A stretch of 14,656 nt of DNA from NCBI GenBank assembly GCA_027063295.1, contig JAMORZ010000049.1, positions 1 to 14,656 on the forward strand, in the 5' to 3' direction. The notes below the pieces were generated by a model that had not been told where the DNA came from, searched no databases, and was given only the letters and a program-made list of their open reading frames with translations. Shown in pieces: positions 6,406 through 14,141 of the stretch. A program made the position numbers and the translations under genes. The DNA comes from Sulfurimonas sp. (GTDB lineage: Bacteria > Campylobacterota > Campylobacteria > Campylobacterales > Sulfurimonadaceae). Position 1 is the first letter of the stretch, and each line of letters begins with the position of its first letter.

Positions 6406-7914
6406 ATGAGTACATTAAAAGAGCTTCAACAAGAAGCTCATGGTATGAGTATCTTATATGTTGAAGACAACCCATCTTTACAAAAAAATGCAACAAAACT
6501 CTTAGAAAAGTTTTTTTCTGTTGTTTATGTTGCAAGCGATGGGGCAGAGGGGTTGAAACTTTTTCAACAACATCGACCCCATATTGTTTTGACAGATATC
6601 AAAATACCACACCTAGATGGTATGGAGATGGCAAAACGGATACACCACATGGCTCCAGATACAAAGATTATAGTGCTTTCTGCGTTTGATGAAAAAAAGT
6701 ATCTCTACAAGGCGATAGAGTTGTGTCTTTTCCGTTTTCTCAAAAAACCTGTAAGTTTACATGATCTCTCAACAGTATTGCATCAGGCTATTTTACAATT
6801 AGAGCATGAGAGAAAAGTTCATCTTTTTCAAGCACAGCTGGGAAGTATTTTTAATTATCAAAGCTCGATGATCATTATGTTAAAAAAAGGAAAACCACTT
6901 ATAGCAAATCAGCCTTTACTTGATTTTTATCATGTTGAAGATGTGGAAGAGCTCAATGAAAAACATAAAGATATTGGAGAGAGATTTTTAGAGCATGATG
7001 GCTTTTTATATAACCAACCATATCAAACTTGGTTAGAAAAGATTTTAGAAGATCGCTCAAAAATCTACAATGTTAAAATGGAAGATGACAACGGGGAGAT
7101 GAAACATTTTATTTTGAAATGTAGAGATATCCCTAAAAAGAAAGATTATGGTGTTTTATCTTTTGATGATGTAACAGAGCTTAACCTCTTAGAGATTTTT
7201 GATACAAAACGCTCAAAACAAGATAAACAGATTTACAATACAAAAGCGATGTTAGATCTGCTTAATGTTATCCAAAGAAACAATGCAAAAATATCTCTTC
7301 ATAATTATTATAAAGGGATCAGTATCACAAATGATGCTGTTATCATCAATGTAGATGAGGATTTTTTAGAGCTTAAAACTGCATATACACAACAAAAAGC
7401 GATACAGTATGAACAAAAAACATTGATCACTTCAGAAGCATTACCTCAACCAATAGTGTGTGATGAGGTAGTGAAAATATCTTTTGAGAAACAAAGTGTT
7501 GAGTTAAAAGGGTTGCACTTTGTGAGTACATCACCTATCACTCGTGAAACGATTAGGATTGTACCTGATGCAACACACCAGGTAACACTTTTCTTTGGTG
7601 ATACAAAATATAGTGGTGATTTGAGTATTGTTGATATCTCTTTAAATGCAGTCAAACTTCGTTTGAGTGTATTGCCTGCAGGTTTGGAGATAGAAGATGA
7701 AGTGACGATCGATATGGTGTTTCATAATGATAAACGTCCTCTTATCATCAACACAAAAGCAAAGTTTTTTAGAAAAAGGGAAACAAAACATAGTTTTGAG
7801 TTGATCTTTATGTTGGAGATGGACGTAAAAGTAAGAACAGAACTTGTGAAGTACATTACAAAACGTCAGATGTCGATAATTAGAGAATTTAAAGGGATGC
7901 AGTATGGAAAATAA
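6406..7914 (+). CDS. Response regulator with REC, PAS-like and C-terminal PilZ (c-di-GMP-binding) domains
   Basis: A 502-aa cytoplasmic protein. The receiver (about residues 13-130) has E20-D21, phospho-acceptor D64 (VLTDIKIPHLDG), S92 and K114. A PAS-like segment follows (about 145-260: SIFNYQSSMIIMLKKGKPL to GVLSFDDVTEL), then a linker and a YcgR-N-like beta-rich region (about 300-375). The end is a PilZ-type domain: R380-ETI-R384 matches the RxxxR c-di-GMP motif and D410-I-S-L-N-A415 matches the second motif, (D/N)xSxxG, with Ala for Gly. I infer an effector that reads phosphorylation and c-di-GMP together. ATG 6406 is chosen over ATG 6310 because AAGAGGGGG at 6388-6396 precedes it and the receiver begins normally; the extra 32 residues look non-coding. 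The last 11 bases overlap the next gene. Confidence 0.85.
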   Translation: MSTLKELQQEAHGMSILYVEDNPSLQKNATKLLEKFFSVVYVASDGAEGLKLFQQHRPHIVLTDIKIPHLDGMEMAKRIHHMAPDTKIIVLSAFDEKKYLYKAIELCLFRFLKKPVSLHDLSTVLHQAILQLEHERKVHLFQAQLGSIFNYQSSMIIMLKKGKPLIANQPLLDFYHVEDVEELNEKHKDIGERFLEHDGFLYNQPYQTWLEKILEDRSKIYNVKMEDDNGEMKHFILKCRDIPKKKDYGVLSFDDVTELNLLEIFDTKRSKQDKQIYNTKAMLDLLNVIQRNNAKISLHNYYKGISITNDAVIINVDEDFLELKTAYTQQKAIQYEQKTLITSEALPQPIVCDEVVKISFEKQSVELKGLHFVSTSPITRETIRIVPDATHQVTLFFGDTKYSGDLSIVDISLNAVKLRLSVLPAGLEIEDEVTIDMVFHNDKRPLIINTKAKFFRKRETKHSFELIFMLEMDVKVRTELVKYITKRQMSIIREFKGMQYGK

Positions 7915-8662
7915 AGCAAAAATTTTATTTGAAGATGGGGAACATAAATGTATTATGTTTAGTATTGATGATGAAGAGGTTGAAGATGCTTTTTTATCTG
8001 TAAACCAATATCTTATTATTCAACATGGGGTGGGGGTTTTGATCGATCCAGGAAGTGAAGCGATATTTGATGAACTTTATGAACAAGTGAGTGAGTATAT
8101 TGATATTGCAAAGATTAAATTTATCTTTTTCTCCCATCAAGATCCTGATGTCTCAGGCTCTATTGGTGCATGGGCAGCTGTAACTCCAGCAAAGTTTATC
8201 ATGAGCTCATTGTGGGTGCGTTTTATGTCTCATTATGGTTTTATGGATATGCAAAGAGTGGTGGTTTTACCAGATCATGGAGCACAGTTAAAGTTTGGTA
8301 GTGATTCTTTAAAGTTTATTCCTGCCCATTTTCTCCATTCTCCTGGCAATTTTTCCCTTTATGATACTCGTTCAAAGGTTTTGTTTTCTGGTGATATTGG
8401 TGCTGCTGTACTTCCTTCTGTTGCAGGTGCAAAAGAGGTGATGGACTTTCAAGCACATCTTGAAGCACTAGAGGGTTTTCATAAAAGATATATGGCATCA
8501 AACAAAGTGTGTCGTGCATGGGTAAAGCATGTAAGATCTCAACAAGTATATACAATCGCTCCTCAACATGGGTATATTTTTAGTGGTGAGAATGTTGAGA
8601 AGTTTTTAGAATGGTTCTATTATCTTGAATGTGGAAGTGATTTGATCGATGAGCTTTATTGA
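7904..8662 (+). CDS. Flavodiiron-like metallo-beta-lactamase-fold protein (ODP-type, probable diiron oxygen sensor)
   Basis: A 252-aa protein consisting only of the metallo-beta-lactamase-like domain of flavodiiron proteins, with no flavodoxin or rubredoxin domain. Metal-ligand positions are visible: H78-x-D80-x-D82 (SHQDPDVSG), H145 (FLHSPGN), D164 (SGDIG) and H222 (APQHG). Compared with the H-x-E-x-D-H motif of flavodiiron enzymes, Asp replaces Glu and Val 83 replaces the last His. Stand-alone proteins of this type (ODPs) bind oxygen at a diiron site and act as sensors beside chemotaxis or two-component genes; here the gene lies between a c-di-GMP effector and a histidine kinase, supporting that role. 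A hydrolase or NO/O2 reductase role is possible but less likely without an electron-donor domain. AAAGGGA at 7891-7897 precedes the ATG by six bases; both ends overlap neighbouring genes. Confidence 0.85.
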   Translation: MENKAKILFEDGEHKCIMFSIDDEEVEDAFLSVNQYLIIQHGVGVLIDPGSEAIFDELYEQVSEYIDIAKIKFIFFSHQDPDVSGSIGAWAAVTPAKFIMSSLWVRFMSHYGFMDMQRVVVLPDHGAQLKFGSDSLKFIPAHFLHSPGNFSLYDTRSKVLFSGDIGAAVLPSVAGAKEVMDFQAHLEALEGFHKRYMASNKVCRAWVKHVRSQQVYTIAPQHGYIFSGENVEKFLEWFYYLECGSDLIDELY

Positions 8663-9812
8663 AAAGATCAGTGCTTTTTTTCAAAGAGTTTTGAACAAAA
8701 CCGAAAAAGAGTATGAACTAAAATTCAATCAGTCAAAGAAACTTTTTGAACTTTTTATGGAAAATATCCCATATATCATCATTATCAAAGATGAAAATCT
8801 TCGTATTCGCTATGTAAACTCTTTGGCAAAGGCATACTCAAAAAGTGTAAAATTAGGAAGTACAACAAAAGATAACCTTCCAGAAGATATCGGTAGAAAA
8901 GTGGATGAGTTAGCACGAAAAGCACAAAAAGAGGGAAAAGCTGAGATGGAGATAGCATTTGAAAATGAGTTTGGAAAGTTTATTTTTCGTACACTCTCTT
9001 TTGCGATTCCACAAGATGATGGTTCTATCCATGTAGGTACGATCTACATAGATATTACTCAGGAGAAAAAACTCTCAAAAGAGCTAGGTGAGCAAAAAGA
9101 GTTGATGATCGCTCAGTCTCGCCATGCAGCAATGGGTGAGATGATAAGTCTTATCGCTCATCAGTGGAGACAACCGATAAGTGTCATCGCGATGGATGCG
9201 AACAATATTCTCTTGGATATTGAGCTTGAAAATGTTGATCTTGAAGAGTTGAAAACAGATGCACAAAGCATCCTCTCTCAAACGCAACATCTCTCCCATA
9301 CTATTGATGATTTTCGAGACTTTTTTAAACCAAACAGAGAACGTAGTTGTGTGCTTGTAAGTGATGTATTACAAGAGAGTTTAAAAGTGATAGAAAAAAG
9401 TTTTGAGTACAACAATATTACTCTTATCAACAGTATTGAAACAGCAACGGAAGTTGAAATCTTTTCAAGAGAACTTCTTCAAGTGCTTCTCAATATCTTA
9501 AAAAATGCAAAAGAGGTGCTTGTTGAAACAACACCTCAAAATCGTATGATAAGTAATAGAGTTTTTGAAAAAGATGAGTTTATCATTGTAGAGATATCTG
9601 ATAATGGAGGTGGTGTTGCACCTGAGAATCTTTTAAAGATCTTTGATCCTTACTTCTCAACAAAAAAAGATAAAAACGGAACGGGACTAGGGCTTTATAT
9701 GAGTAAAGTGATAGTAGAACAACATTTATATGGTACAATAGAAGTAGAAAATAGAGGTAATGGTGCATGTTTCATCGTAAAGATACCAAAACAAAGAGAT
9801 AAACAACAGTGA
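8649..9812 (+). CDS. Cytoplasmic PAS-domain sensor histidine kinase
   Basis: A 387-aa kinase with no signal peptide or membrane helix. Residues 1-30 are helical; a PAS domain spans about 30-138 (FELFMENIPYIIIIKDENLR to TIYIDITQEKKL). The dimerisation helix carries the phospho-accepting H171 in MGEMISLIAHQWRQP. The ATP-binding domain has the N-box (LLNILKNAKEVL; N282 and N286), the G1 box D318-NGGG, the F-box (IFDPYFSTK) and the G2 box GTGLGL (344-349), so it should be active. The PAS could bind a cofactor, but none is evident. The gene starts inside the end of the ODP gene (14-base overlap), so that protein is its most likely input; three receivers in the locus are the likely targets. Its stop overlaps the next start as GTGA. 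Confidence 0.93.
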   Translation: MSFIEKISAFFQRVLNKTEKEYELKFNQSKKLFELFMENIPYIIIIKDENLRIRYVNSLAKAYSKSVKLGSTTKDNLPEDIGRKVDELARKAQKEGKAEMEIAFENEFGKFIFRTLSFAIPQDDGSIHVGTIYIDITQEKKLSKELGEQKELMIAQSRHAAMGEMISLIAHQWRQPISVIAMDANNILLDIELENVDLEELKTDAQSILSQTQHLSHTIDDFRDFFKPNRERSCVLVSDVLQESLKVIEKSFEYNNITLINSIETATEVEIFSRELLQVLLNILKNAKEVLVETTPQNRMISNRVFEKDEFIIVEISDNGGGVAPENLLKIFDPYFSTKKDKNGTGLGLYMSKVIVEQHLYGTIEVENRGNGACFIVKIPKQRDKQQ

Positions 9813-11329
9813 CGACAAACCTAAAAGAGCTAGCAAGATTAGCTAAAAGATTCTCAGTACTTTATGTCGAAGATGACCTTGATATACAAGGTGCTATGGT
9901 TGAGTATCTTAGTAAGCTTTTTCATCATATAGATGTAGCTGAGAATGGTCTTGCTGGGCTTGAACTTTTTAAAAAAAGAACTTACGATATTGTTATTAGT
10001 GATCTTGCTATGCCAAAGATGAATGGTATTGAGATGCTCAAAGAGATTCGAAATATTGATGAAGAGCAAATGATCCTTATCACATCAGCTTATGCAGAAA
10101 CAGAGTATATGCTCGAAGCTATTAAGATAAGTGTAGATGGGTATATCTTAAAACCTTTTGATTACAATCAACTCAATTATGAACTCCATAAGATTGTTTT
10201 AAAGCTGCAAAAATTTGAAGAGAGTAAGATCTACAAACAGACACTTGAGAGAATGATAGAGAAAAAAAGTGCTATTGTCTCTTCATTACTTGATTTTCAA
10301 CAAGATAACTACGAACAAACATTGTATGCAATGGTAGAGATGATAGAAGAAAGAGATACCTATACCGCTGGTCATTCTAAAAGAGTGGCAACCTATGCAA
10401 AAAAAATAGCCAAAGCGATGGGGTACTCAAAAGAGGAGTGTACAAAAATTTATCAAGCTGGGATGCTTCATGATATAGGTAAGATAGCTACTCCTGATGC
10501 TGTTTTACTCAATCCAGCAAGACTTAATGATATAGAGTACAACCTCATAAAAGAACATGTAAGTGTCGGTTATAAACTTTTATACAATGTTCCAATGTTT
10601 CAAGAACTCGCAGATATTATTTATGTGCACCATGAATATTATGATGGAAGTGGATATCCAAGAGGAATAGCAAAAGATGATATCAACCCACTTGGAAGGA
10701 TTATGATTGTAGTTGATGCTTTTGATGCAATGACAACAAATAGAATTTATAAACGCAGTAAAACAGTTTTTGAAGCAATAGAAGAGTTAAGGGCTTTAAG
10801 TGCAAAGCAGTTTGATCCTGATGTAGTAAAAGTAGCTGTAGATGTTTTAAAAGATACCATCATAGATGTAACAATCGATCAGCTTCCAAAAAATGAGATC
10901 GAAGAGAAACGTTTTGCATACTTTTATGAAGATACTTTAACTCATGTTTACAACAAAAGCTACTTAGAACTTTTACTTGCTCAAAACAGATATGAAAAGA
11001 ACTATACAACACTTGATCTATTTTTATTGAAAAGATTTTCTCAGTATAATAGAGATAAAGGATGGTCACGGGGTGATACACTTCTAATTGAGTTAGCAGA
11101 GTTATTTGAAAAAAATGTTGAAGAAAATAGTGTTGTATTTAGAATATATGGTGACAACTTTGTTATACTTTCAAAAAATACAGACACCTATGAAAAGCTC
11201 AAAGATATAGTTGATCAATTTATTGAAAAGAAAGGTGTTAGTTATGAACACCATACGATTGATATGAGAGAGAGTGAGGTGGTAACATTGGGTGATATTG
11301 AAAATATGATAGGGATGAGTGTATATTGA
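9809..11329 (+). CDS. Response regulator with HD-GYP c-di-GMP phosphodiesterase and degenerate GGDEF domain
   Basis: A 506-aa protein starting at GTG 9809 (GTGA overlap with the kinase stop). The receiver (about 14-130) has E21-D22-D23, D65 (VISDLAMP) and K115 (LKPFD). After a helical linker comes an HD-GYP domain (about 168-350) with all expected motifs: ERDTYTAGHS (H189), HDIGK (H221-D222), EHVSVGY (H250), HHEYYDGSGYPRG (H274, H275, GYP at 282-284) and DAFDAMT (D303). It should hydrolyse c-di-GMP to pGpG or GMP. Residues about 370-460 resemble a GGDEF domain (EDTLTHVYNKSYLELL; NRDKGWSRGDTLL), but the signature is Y447-GDNF and the first metal-binding Asp is missing, so it should not make c-di-GMP; it might bind GTP and regulate the phosphodiesterase. 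Phosphorylation by the adjacent kinase is inferred. Confidence 0.92.
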   Translation: MTTNLKELARLAKRFSVLYVEDDLDIQGAMVEYLSKLFHHIDVAENGLAGLELFKKRTYDIVISDLAMPKMNGIEMLKEIRNIDEEQMILITSAYAETEYMLEAIKISVDGYILKPFDYNQLNYELHKIVLKLQKFEESKIYKQTLERMIEKKSAIVSSLLDFQQDNYEQTLYAMVEMIEERDTYTAGHSKRVATYAKKIAKAMGYSKEECTKIYQAGMLHDIGKIATPDAVLLNPARLNDIEYNLIKEHVSVGYKLLYNVPMFQELADIIYVHHEYYDGSGYPRGIAKDDINPLGRIMIVVDAFDAMTTNRIYKRSKTVFEAIEELRALSAKQFDPDVVKVAVDVLKDTIIDVTIDQLPKNEIEEKRFAYFYEDTLTHVYNKSYLELLLAQNRYEKNYTTLDLFLLKRFSQYNRDKGWSRGDTLLIELAELFEKNVEENSVVFRIYGDNFVILSKNTDTYEKLKDIVDQFIEKKGVSYEHHTIDMRESEVVTLGDIENMIGMSVY

Positions 11330-12156
11330 AAAGTTTACAAGAGAGTACTTCTGTAGCTATTGGTGGTTTTGATGGAATGCACCGCGGACATCAGGCACTT
11401 TTTCGTGAATTGGGTGAAGATGGGACGATAGTTGTTATCGAAACAGGGTATGCCAACTTAACACCAGGAAAAGAGAGGGAAAAATTTAGTGATAAAAAAA
11501 TTGTTTATCTACAGTTAGATGATATAAGACATCTCGATGGTGAAGGGTTTATCAAGTTTTTGACACTCAATTTTCCCAAATTACAAAAGATAGTAGTGGG
11601 GTATGATTTTCATTTTGGTAAAGATAGAAAATACTCTTTTGAAGATTTAGGTAAGCTCTTTGGTGGTGAAGTTGTTGTTGTCAAAGAGGTAAAACACCAC
11701 AATGACTCTATCCACTCCCATAAGATTCGTGCAAAATTACAGCTTGGAGATATCGAAGGGGCAAATGAATTTTTAGGACACAACTACACCATCACTGGAA
11801 AACAGATAGCAGGGCAGGGGTTGGGTTCAAAAGAGCTTGTAGCTACCATAAACATAGAAGCACCACAGTTTTTAGTACCAAAAGAGGGTGTCTATGTCAC
11901 TTTGACACGTATCGATGGGGAGGAGCATTTTCACCCAAGTGTCAGTTTTATAGGGCATCGTGTTACAACAGATGGAAGTTTTGCCATCGAATCACACATA
12001 CTTGATGGTAAAGTGGAGTGTGCAACTAAAGCAGAGATCCGTTTTGTTTCATTTTTACGTGAAAATGAGAAGTTTGAGAGTTTGGAAAAACTCAATGAAG
12101 CGATACAAAAAGATATACAAAAAGCAAATAAAAAACTAAAGCAATTAGCTTTATAA
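11326..12156 (+). CDS. ribF: Bifunctional riboflavin kinase / FAD synthetase
   Basis: Converts riboflavin to FMN and then FAD. The 276-aa protein has the N-terminal nucleotidyltransferase domain with GGFDGMHRGH (13-22; the FDGxHxGH motif) and GYDFHFGKD around residue 92-100, and the C-terminal riboflavin-kinase domain (about 146-270). In the kinase loop the usual GRxxGFPTAN sequence is replaced by GQGLGSKELVATINI (163-177): the T-x-N core remains but Pro is lost and the loop is longer, which I recall from other Campylobacterota. GVYVTL and FIGHRVTTDGSFAIESHIL follow, then FLRENEKFESLEKLNEAI, a typical RibF ending. The start is TTG 11326, which overlaps the TGA of the HD-GYP gene by four bases; no better in-frame start precedes GGFDGM. 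AGGG lies about 11 bases upstream, so re-initiation is likely. Confidence 0.9.
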   Translation: MKSLQESTSVAIGGFDGMHRGHQALFRELGEDGTIVVIETGYANLTPGKEREKFSDKKIVYLQLDDIRHLDGEGFIKFLTLNFPKLQKIVVGYDFHFGKDRKYSFEDLGKLFGGEVVVVKEVKHHNDSIHSHKIRAKLQLGDIEGANEFLGHNYTITGKQIAGQGLGSKELVATINIEAPQFLVPKEGVYVTLTRIDGEEHFHPSVSFIGHRVTTDGSFAIESHILDGKVECATKAEIRFVSFLRENEKFESLEKLNEAIQKDIQKANKKLKQLAL

Positions 12157-12165
12157 AGAGAGAAA

Positions 12166-13182
12166 ATGAGAGAATATTTAGATCCACAATCCCCGATACA
12201 CTTTAAGTTTGAACAAAATCGTGATGATTTTATTGTTGATGAAGTGGGGTTGGAGTGGAAAAAGAGAGGAAACTTTCTTATCTTACTTGTGCAAAAAGTT
12301 GAACTTACAACGTGGGATATGATCGCTGCGTTTAGTAAGTTTTTGGATATAAATGCCGAGAAGATAGGGTATGCAGGGCTGAAGGATAAACATGCAACAA
12401 CAACGCAGTATATCAGCATAGAAGCAAAGTATGAAAAAGCATTAAAAAAGTTTAAGCACAATCAGATAAAGATCCTTAAAATCACACGCCACACACACTC
12501 TATCCGTATGGGTGATTTGGCTGGAAACAGATTTAAGATTAACCTTTTTGAGGTAGATCAGATTGAAGCTGGTCGTATTGAAAAACTTGCAAGAAAAGCA
12601 CAGAAGAATGGTTTGCCAAACTATTTTGGTTATCAACGTTTTGGGCATGATGAAGACTCTATTGAACAAGCAAAAGCGATGATAGCAGGGGATTTGTACA
12701 TAAATGATACAAAACTAAAAAAGTTTCTCATCTCTATTTATCAGTCTGTATTTTTTAATGACTGGCTCAGTGAGAGGGTTGTGATAAGCAGAGAAGAAAA
12801 TAGTGGCAAGTTTTTACTTTTGGAGGGGGATGTTTTTTTAAGTCTTGAATCACAAAAACTGTTTACACCAAAAAAACTACCACAAAAAGATTTTGAAGCA
12901 CACAAAGTTGTACCAACAGGTTTGTTATGTGGTCGTGATGTATTTCGTGCACGCTCACAAGCAAGAGAGATTGAAAAAAAATATGATGATGAGTTTCTTT
13001 ATGAGAAAGGGCTTAGAAGAGAAGCTGTTGTTTTCCCACAAGATATCACTTTGGATTATCATAATAACTTCGATAAGCTTACTATTTCATTTACACTTCC
13101 AAAGGGCTCGTATGCTACGGTGTTTTTAGAACATCTTGCATCAAAAGAGTTTAAAGCAAAAAAACCAAAAAAGAGAGTATAG
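12166..13182 (+). CDS. truD: tRNA pseudouridine(13) synthase TruD
   Basis: Isomerises uridine 13 of tRNA (tRNA-Glu in Escherichia coli) to pseudouridine. The 338-aa protein fits the family length. The TruD signature GYAGLKDKHATTTQYISI lies at residues 68-85 with catalytic D74, equivalent to Asp80 of the E. coli enzyme. Further family blocks are HTHSIRMGDLAGNRFKI (LRxGxLxGNxF type), GLPNYFGYQRFG and, near the end, FTLPKGSYATVFLEHL. The C-terminus is basic (KAKKPKKRV), fitting RNA contact. The ATG is nine bases after ribF's stop, with AAAGAGAG as ribosome site. The gene is part of the long run of closely packed genes beginning at 6406 and is followed by hemH after four bases. Confidence 0.95.
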   Translation: MREYLDPQSPIHFKFEQNRDDFIVDEVGLEWKKRGNFLILLVQKVELTTWDMIAAFSKFLDINAEKIGYAGLKDKHATTTQYISIEAKYEKALKKFKHNQIKILKITRHTHSIRMGDLAGNRFKINLFEVDQIEAGRIEKLARKAQKNGLPNYFGYQRFGHDEDSIEQAKAMIAGDLYINDTKLKKFLISIYQSVFFNDWLSERVVISREENSGKFLLLEGDVFLSLESQKLFTPKKLPQKDFEAHKVVPTGLLCGRDVFRARSQAREIEKKYDDEFLYEKGLRREAVVFPQDITLDYHNNFDKLTISFTLPKGSYATVFLEHLASKEFKAKKPKKRV

Positions 13183-13186
13183 TAAA

Positions 13187-14140
13187 ATGGGTGCAAAAGA
13201 GGCGGTAGTTCTGCTCAATATGGGTGGTCCAAACAACCTAGAAGAGGTTGAAGTTTTTTTAAAAAATATGTTTAATGATAAAAATATTTTAACAATGAAA
13301 AGTACCCTTTTAAGAAAGTTTGTTGGTGGGATGATCACCTTTATGAGAACAGAAAGCTCTCAAGAGATCTACAAAGAGCTTGGTGGTAAGTCACCCCTTG
13401 TTGGGCATACGAAAAATCTTGTTGCAAAACTTCAAGAGCGTTTAGGTGAAGAGGTGTATGTTGATTTTGCGATGCGTTACACTCCACCGTTTGCAGATAA
13501 AGTGATTAGCCGTTTGGAGGAGAAACAGATTGAGAAAATATACCTTATACCTCTTTATCCTCAGTACTCTACAACAACAACAAAATCTTCGTTAGAGGAT
13601 TTTGAGCAACACTACCACAATACACAAGGTAATGCTGTTTTAGTAGAGATAAAACACTTTTTTGAAAATGAAACATACAACAGAACAATCTTAGAGAAGA
13701 TAAAAGAGTGTGTTGATGGAGATGATTACAGGGATTTTGATCTTATATTCTCTGCTCATGGACTTCCAAAGAAGATAGTACAAAACGGAGATGTATATGA
13801 GAAACATATCAATCGCCATGTTTTGTTGCTTCGCGAGATGATGGAGCAAGAAAATATCAATTTTCATGAAGTTCACCTTGCCTATCAGTCTAAAGTTGGA
13901 CCTATGGAGTGGTTAAGCCCATCACTAGAAGATAAGCTCAAAACTGTTCGTAATCGTGGTGTAGTAGTATTTCCATTGGCATTTACCATAGATAACTCTG
14001 AGACAGATTATGAGCTTGATGTGGAGTATAGAGAGATCGCTGAGGAGCTTGGGTTTAAAGAGTATCGAGTGGCAAAATGTCCAAATGACAGTGATGGTTT
14101 TGTAGATACCCTTGAAGAGTTATATCACAAGATGAGATAG
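13187..14140 (+). CDS. hemH: Ferrochelatase
   Basis: Inserts ferrous iron into protoporphyrin IX (or coproporphyrin III in some lineages) at the end of haem synthesis. The 317-aa protein has LLNMGGP near the start (9-15), the metal-site His 191 in FSAHGLP, the LIPLYPQYSTTTT block (120-132), AYQSKVGPMEWLSP (232-245), and the conserved Glu 272 in FTIDNSETDYELDVEY (266-281), where many ferrochelatases read SDHIETL. ATG 13187 is chosen over ATG 13136, which would add 17 lysine-rich residues that simply overlap the end of truD out of frame. Four bases separate it from truD; no strong ribosome site, but GAGAG lies about ten bases upstream. No membrane anchor is seen. Confidence 0.95.
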   Translation: MGAKEAVVLLNMGGPNNLEEVEVFLKNMFNDKNILTMKSTLLRKFVGGMITFMRTESSQEIYKELGGKSPLVGHTKNLVAKLQERLGEEVYVDFAMRYTPPFADKVISRLEEKQIEKIYLIPLYPQYSTTTTKSSLEDFEQHYHNTQGNAVLVEIKHFFENETYNRTILEKIKECVDGDDYRDFDLIFSAHGLPKKIVQNGDVYEKHINRHVLLLREMMEQENINFHEVHLAYQSKVGPMEWLSPSLEDKLKTVRNRGVVVFPLAFTIDNSETDYELDVEYREIAEELGFKEYRVAKCPNDSDGFVDTLEELYHKMR

Positions 14141-14141
14141 T

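Noticed and set aside
11931..12461. 176-codon open frame on the minus strand across ribF and truD
   Set aside because: It lies opposite two well-identified genes, is Ser/Phe/Cys-rich with no recognisable motif, and spans their junction; it is a shadow frame.
13136..13186. Upstream start for hemH inside truD
   Set aside because: The extra residues are only the shifted reading of truD's lysine-rich end; ferrochelatases begin near KEAVVLLNMGGP.
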